Source of the DNA: Ariolimax columbianus
Lineage: Eukaryota > Mollusca > Gastropoda > Stylommatophora > Arionidae
NCBI GenBank assembly: GCA_036924085.1
Contig: JAVGWX010000025.1
Coordinates: forward strand, 24,384,752-24,448,751
Length of the DNA: 64,000 nucleotides
Direction of reading: 5' to 3'
In this document: one piece after another, positions 58,201-64,000 of the stretch
Position numbering within the stretch: position 1 is the first letter of the stretch
Layout: every line of letters starts with the position of its first letter
The notes under the pieces: model-generated
The model's input: the letters and a program-made list of their open reading frames with translations, nothing else
Databases searched by the model: none
What the model was told of the DNA's origin: nothing
Program-made: the position numbers and the translations under genes

Positions 58201-59231
58201 AGCAGGCTGGAGATGTGACAAGAGAGTCAGACCAAGAAGACGATGATAAAAAATGTCCAGGAATGCTTGGACTTGACTCTGGAGCAGGCTAGAGATTTGA
58301 AAAGAGAGTCAGACCAAGAAGACGATGATAAAAAATGGCAAGCAAAGCTTGAGCAAGATTCTGAAGCAGGCTGGAGATTTGACAAGAGAGTCAGACCAAG
58401 AAGACGATGATAAAAAATGTCAAGGAATGCTTGGACATGACTCTGGAGCAGGCTGGAGATTTGACAAGAGAGTCAGACCAAGAAGACGATGATAAAAAAT
58501 GTAAGGAATGCTTGGGAATGACTCTGGAACAGGCTGGAGATTTGACAAGAGAGTCAGACCAAGAAGACGATGATACGAAATGTCAAGCAATGCTTGGGCA
58601 TGACTCTGGAGCAGACTGGAGATTTGACAAGAGAGTCAGACCAAGAAGACGATGATAAAAAATGTCAAGCAATGCTTGGGCATGACTCTGGAGCAGGCTG
58701 GAGATTTGACAAGAGAGTCAGACCAAGAAGATGATGATAAAAAATGTCAAGGAATGCTTGGGCATGACTTTGGAGCAGGCTGGAGATGTGACAAGAGAGT
58801 CAGACCAAGAAGACGATGATAAAAAATGTCCAGGAATGCTTGGACTTGACTCTGGAGCAGGCTAGAGATTTGAAAAGAGAGTCAGACCAAGAAGACGATG
58901 ATAAAAAATGTCAAGCAAAGCTTGAGCAAGATTCTGAAGCAGGCTGGAGATTTGACTAGAGAGTCAGACCAAGAAGACGATGATAAAAAATGTGAAGGAA
59001 TGCTTGGACATGACTCTGGAGCAGGCTGGAGATTTGACAAGAGAGTCAGACCAAGAAGACGATGATAAAAAATGTAAGGAATGCTTGGGCATGACTCTGG
59101 AGCAGGCTGGAGATTTGACAAGAGAGTCAGACCAAGAAGACGATTATAAAAAATGTCAAGGAATGCTCTCGTGTTACTCTGGAGCAGGCTGGAGATTTGA
59201 CAAGAGAGTCAGACCAAGAAGACGATTATAA
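52246..59231 (+). repeat. Satellite higher-order repeats of about 17-27 monomers
   Basis: A recognisable monomer series (one with AGCAAAGCTTGAGCAAGATT, the next with TTTGACTAGAG or TTTGACAAGAG, then TGTGAAGGAATGC or TGTCAAGGAATGC) recurs near 52,280, 53,670, 55,880, 57,355 and 58,910. The spacings of about 1,393, 2,212, 1,475 and 1,556 bp are close to 17, 27, 18 and 19 monomers. A separate block at about 50.8-51.9 kb recurs 3,685 bp to the right (45 monomers less five bases). The array therefore has nested, unequal higher-order units rather than one fixed unit. Confidence 0.8.
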
Positions 59232-60620
59232 AAAATGTCAAGGAATGCTTTCGTGTTACTCTGGAGCAGGCTGGAGATTTGACAAGAGAGTCAGACCAAG
59301 AAGACGATGATAAAAAATGTCAAGGAATGCTTGGACATGACTCTGGAGCAGGCTTGATATTTGAGAAGAGAGTCAGACCAAGAAGACGATGATAAAAAAT
59401 TTCAAGCAATGCTTGGGCATGACTCTGGAGCAGGCTGAAGATTTGACAAGAGAGTCAGACCAAAAAGACGATGATAAAAAATGTCAAGAAATGCTTTCGT
59501 GTTACTCTGGAGCAGGCTGGAGATCTGACACGAGAGTCAAACCAAGAAAACCATGATAAAAAATGTCAAGGAATGCTTGGGCATGACTCTGGAGCAGACT
59601 GGAGATTTGACAAGAGAGTCAGACCATGAAGACGATGATAAAAAATGTCAAGCAATGCTTGGGCATGACTCTGGAGCAGGCTGGAGATGTGACAAGAGAG
59701 TCAGACCAAGAAGACGATTATAAAAAATGTCCAGGAATGCTTGGACTTGACTCTGGAGCAGGCTAGAGATTTGAAAAGAGAGTCAGACCAAGAAGACGAT
59801 GATAAAAAATGTCAAGCAAAGCTTGAGCAAGATTCTGAAGCAGGCTGGAGATTTGACAAGAGAGTCAGACCAAGAAGACGATGATAAAAAATGTCAAGGA
59901 ATGCTTGGACATGACTCTGGAGCAGGCTGGAGATTTGACAAGAGAGTCAGACCAAGAAGACGATGATAAAAAATGTAAGGAATGCTTGGGCATGACTCTG
60001 GAACAGGCTGGAGATTTGACAAGTGAGTCAGACCAAGAAGACGATGATACGAAATGTCAAGCAATGCTTTGGCATGACTCTGGAGCAGGCTGGAGATTTG
60101 ACAAGAGATTCAGACCAAGAAGACGATGATAAAAAATGTAAGGAATGCTTGGGCATGACTCTGGAGCAGGCTGAAGATTTTACAAGAGAATCAGACCAAG
60201 AAGACGATGATAAAAAATGTAAGGAATGCTTGGACATGACTCTGGAGCAGGATTGAGATTTGACAAGAGAGTCAGACCAAGAAGACGATGATAAAAAATG
60301 TCCAGGAATGCTTGGACATGACTCTGGAGCAGGCTGAAGATGTGACTAGAGAGTCAGACCGAGAAGACGATGATAAAAAATGTCCAGGAATGCTTGGACA
60401 TGACTCTGGAGCAGGCTGGAGATTTGACAAGAGAGTCAGACCAAGAAGACGATGATAAAAAATGTCCAGGAATGCTTGGACATGACTCTGGAGCAGGCTG
60501 AAGATGTGACTAGAGAGTCAGACCAAGAAGCCGATGATAAAAAATGTCCCGGAATGCTTGGACATGACTCTTGAGCAGGCTGGAGATTTGACAAGAGAGT
60601 CAGACCCAGAATACGATTAT

Positions 60621-63600
60621 AAAAAATGTCAAGCAATGCTTGGGCATGACTCTGGAGCAGGCTGGAGATTTGACAAGAGAGTCAGACCAAGAAGACGATG
60701 ATAGAAAATGTCAAGGAATGCTTGGGCATGACTCTGGAGCAGGCTGGAGATTTGACAAGAGAGTCAGACCAAGAAGACGATGATAAAAAATGTCCAGGAA
60801 TGCTTGGACATGACTCTGGAGCAGGCTGAAGATGTGACTAGAGAGTCAGACCAAGAAGACGATGATAAAAAATGTCCCGGAATGCTTGGGCATGACTCTT
60901 GAGCAGGCTGGAGATTTGACAAGAGAGTCAGACCAAGAAGACGATATTAAAAAGTTTCAAGGAATGCTTGGGCCTGACTCTGGAGCAGGCTGGAGATTTG
61001 ACAAGAGAGTCAGACCAAGAAGACGATAATAAAAAATGTCAAGGAATGCTTTCGTGTTATTCTGGAGCAAGCTGGACATTTGACAAGAGAGTCAGACCAA
61101 GAAAACCATGATAAAAAATGTCAAGGAATGCTTGGACATGACTCTGGAGCAGGCTGGAGATTTGACAAGAGAGTCAGACCAAGAAGACGATTATTAAAAA
61201 ATGTCTAGCACATCTTGGGCATGACTCTGGAGCAGGCTGGAGATTTGACAAGAGAGTCAGACCAAGAAGACGATGATAAAAAATGTCAAGGAATGCTTTC
61301 GTGTTACTCTGGAGCAGGCTGGAGATCTGACACGAGAGTCAGACCAAGAAAACCATGATTAAAAATGTCAAGGAATGCTTGGGCATGACTCTGGAGCAGA
61401 CTGGAGATTTGATAAGAGAGTCAGACCAAGAAGACGATGATAAAAAATATCAAGGAATGCTTGGGCATGACTCTGGAGCAGGCTGGAGATTTGACAAGAG
61501 AGTCAGACCAAGAAGACGATGATAAAAAATGTCCAGGAATGCTTGGACATGACTCTGGAGCAGGCTGATGATGTGACTAGAGAGTCAGACCAAGAAGCCG
61601 ATGATAAAAAATGTCAAGGAATGCTTGGGCATGACTCTTGAGCAGGCTGGAGATTTGACAAGAGAGTCAGACCAAGAAGACGATTATAAAAAATTTCAAG
61701 GAATGCTTGGGCATGACTCTGGAGTAGGCTGGAGATTTGACAAGAGAGTCAGACCAAGAAGACGATAATAAAAAATGTCAAGGAATGCTTTCGTGTTATT
61801 CTGGAGCAGGCTGGACATTTGACAAGAGAGTCAGACCAAGAAGACGATGATAAAAAATGTCCAGGAATGCTTGGACATGACTCTGGAGCAGGCTGGAGAT
61901 TTGACAAGAGAGTCAGACCAAGAAGACGATGATAAAAAATGTAAACGAATGCTTGGGCATAACTCTGGAGCAGGCTGGAGATTTGACAAGAGAGTCAGAC
62001 CAAGAAGACGATTATAAAAATGTCAAGCAATCCTTGGGCATGACTCTGGAGCAGGCTGGAGATTTGACAAGAGAGTCAGACCAAGAAGACGATGATAAAA
62101 AATGTCCAGGAATGCTTGGACATGACTCTGGAGCAGGCTGGAGATTTGACAAGAGAGTCAGACCAAGAAGACGATGATAAAAAATGTCCAGGAATGCTTG
62201 GGCAGGACTCTTGAGCAGGCTGGAGATTTGACAAGAGAGTCAGACCAAGAAGACGATGATAAAAAATGTCAAGGAATGCTTTTGTGTTACTCTGGAGCAG
62301 GCTGGAGATCTGACACGAGAGTCAGACCAAGAAAACCATGATAAAAAATGTCAAGGAATGCTTGGGCATGACTCTGGAGCAGACTGGAGATTTGACAAAA
62401 GAGTCAGACCAAGAAGACGATGATAAAAAATGTCAAGCAATGCTTGGGCACGACTCTGGAGCAGGCTGGAGATTTGACAAGAGAGTCAGACCAAGAAGAC
62501 GATGAAAAAAAATGTCAAGGAATGCTTGGGCATCACTCTGGTGCAGGCTGGAGATGTGACAAGAGAGTCAGACCAAGAAGACGATGATAAAAAATGTCAA
62601 GGAATGCTTGGGCATAACTCTGGAGCAGGCTGGAGATTTGACAAGAGAGTCAGACCAAGAAGACGATGATAAAAAATGTCAAGGAATGCTTTCGTGTTAC
62701 TCTGGAGCAGGCTGGCGATTTGACAAGAGAGTCAGACCAAGAAGACGATGATAAAAAATGTAAACGAATGCTTGGGCATAACTCTGGAGCAGGCTGGAGA
62801 TTTGACAAGAGAGTCAGACCAAGAAGACGATTATAAAAATGTCAAGCAATCCTTGGGCATGACTCTGGAGCAGGCTGGAGATTTGACAAGAGAGTCAGAC
62901 CAAGAAGACGATGATAAAAAATGTCCAGGAATGCTTGGACATGACTCTGGAGCAGGCTGGAGATTTGACAAGAGAGTCAGACCAAGAAGACGATTATAAA
63001 AAATGTCAAGGAATGCTTGAGCAGGACTCTTGAGCAGGCTGGAGATTTGACAAGAGAGTCAGACCAAGAAGACGATGATAAAAAATGTCAAGGAATGCTT
63101 TTGTGTTACTCTGGAGCAGGCTGGAGATCTGACACGAGAGTCAGACCAAGAAAACCATGATAAAAAATGTCAAGGAATGCTTGGGAATGACTCTGGAGCA
63201 GACTGGAGATTTGACAAAAGAGTCAGACCAAGAAGACGATGATAAAAAATGTCAAGGAATGCTTGGGCATCACTCTGGTGCAGGCTGGAGATGTGACAAG
63301 AGAGTCAGACCAAGAAGACGATGATAAAAAATGTCAAGGAATGCTTGGGCATAACTCTGGAGCAGGCTGGAGATTTGACAAGAGAGTCAGACCAAGAAGA
63401 CGATGATAAAAAATGTCAAGGAATGCTTTCGTGTTACTCTGGAGCAGGCTGGCGATTTGACAAGAGAGTCAGACCAAGAAGACCATGATAAAAAAGGTCA
63501 AGGAATGCTTGGACATGACTTTTGAGCAGGCTGGAGATTTGACAAGAGAGTCAGACCAAGAAGACGATGATAAAAAATGTCAAGGAATGCTTGGACATGA

Positions 63601-64000
63601 CTCTGGAACAGGCTGGAGATTTGACAAGAGAGTCAGACCAAGAAGACGATTATTAAAAAATGTCTAGCAAATCTTGGGCATGACTCTGGAGCAGGCTGGA
63701 GATTTGACAAGAGAGTCAGACCAAGAAGACGAAGATAAAAAATGTAAGGAATGCTTGGGCATGACTCTGGAGCAGGCTGAAGATGTGACTAGAGAGACAG
63801 ACCAAGAAGCCGATGATAAAAAATGTCCCGGAATGCTTGGGCATGACTCTGGAGCAGGCTGGAGATTTGACAAGAGAGTCAGACCAAGAAGACGATAATA
63901 AAAAATGTCAAGGAATGCTTTCGTGTTATTCTGGAGCAGGCTGGACATTTGAAAAGAGAGTCAGACCAAGAAGACCATGATAAAAATGTCAAGGAATGCT
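60621..64000 (+). repeat. Satellite block A, right copy
   Basis: This matches 47,925-51,304 and is cut by the window edge, so the duplicated block may be longer. Noted differences include GATATTAAAA against GATTATAAAA near 60,944/48,248 and GAGAGACAGACC against GAGAGTCAGACC near 63,796/51,100. Confidence 0.85.

Larger units (their letters stand above)
43650..64000 (+). repeat. 82-bp satellite (about 248 monomers) derived from LINE C-terminal coding sequence
   Basis: Monomers begin TCAGACCAAGAAGACGATGA and end GGAGATTTGACAAGAGAG. In one frame a monomer reads RPRRR, then (one base short of Trp) KNVKECLGMTLEQAGDLTRE. This is the R-G-R-P-x-R-R-W ... W-L-G-M-T-x-x-Q-A-G-x-L-x-x-D-R segment that ends many RTE-like LINE proteins. 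Because 82 is 3n+1, the reading frame rotates every monomer, giving open frames of about 82 codons until TAA. Two main monomer types differ mid-unit: CTTGGGCATGACTCTGG (or CTTGGACATGACT) and CTTTCGTGTTACTCTGG. Single-base losses and TATAAA/GATGAT variants mark sub-types. The array continues past the window's right edge. Confidence 0.95.

Noticed and set aside
43650..64000. Dozens of 60-94-codon open frames in the satellite
   Set aside because: They recur with the monomer, rotate through frames because 82 is not a multiple of three, and end at the same TAA/TGA. They are by-products of the repeat, not genes.
43650..64000. CRISPR-like regular repeats
   Set aside because: The monomers are contiguous with no unique spacers, and the setting is a eukaryotic genome.

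Overview
The window is nuclear DNA of an animal, not a bacterial or viral sequence. It contains spliced immunoglobulin exons, many decayed APE-type non-LTR retrotransposons (LINEs) of several clades, mariner, hAT and Mutator-like DNA transposons, a tRNA-derived SINE with target-site duplications, microsatellites and long tandem arrays. I cannot name the species; an invertebrate or early-branching chordate would fit. Almost every protein-like stretch is a broken transposon. The only host gene I can support is on the minus strand.

Layout. 1-3.4 kb: unassigned DNA, a minus-strand LINE reverse transcriptase (RT) remnant, a plus-strand RNase H remnant and a 38-bp array. 4.0-8.9 kb: three minus-strand exons, with intron phases that agree, of a DCC/neogenin/protogenin-like Ig receptor. 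Their 4-kb intron is filled with three LINE pieces and a 19-bp minisatellite. 9.6-10.3 kb: a G-run-rich array. 11.1-14.2 kb: an RTE-like LINE carrying two internal tandem arrays, one from its endonuclease and one from its RT. 14.8-15.5 kb: an inverted relative of the endonuclease array and a 31-bp array. 16.0-17.6 kb: a young LINE derivative that lacks the RT core but keeps an intact RNase H. 18.2-22.9 kb: a hAT fragment and three LINE pieces, the last with an internal 92-bp array. 24.8-27.2 kb: a Mutator-like transposase pseudogene carrying a SINE. 29.2-33.9 kb: a mariner with recognisable inverted ends into which a near-complete LINE has inserted. 34.0-43.6 kb: further LINE remnants, one with a 57-bp triplication and one next to a 25-bp array. 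43.65 kb to the window end: more than 20 kb of an 82-bp satellite.

Main observation. The 82-bp satellite starts inside the coding sequence of a LINE. Reading right from 42.9 kb, the RT palm and post-RT region of one decayed LINE run without a break into the first satellite unit, and each monomer is the LINE segment just after the basic GKRVRP motif. The same thing appears at smaller scale elsewhere: arrays from an endonuclease (11.54-12.49 kb), an RT (13.52-13.94 kb), a post-RT domain (21.43-22.54 kb) and a short post-RT triplication (40.0-40.15 kb). In three cases the founder unit is bounded by short direct repeats. The window therefore looks like several stages of satellite birth from LINE coding sequence by local tandem duplication, ending in an array with higher-order blocks, including a 12,696-bp-offset duplication.

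All calls come from reading by eye. Clade names for LINEs are provisional without a phylogeny, and long-array structure depends on the assembly being correct.
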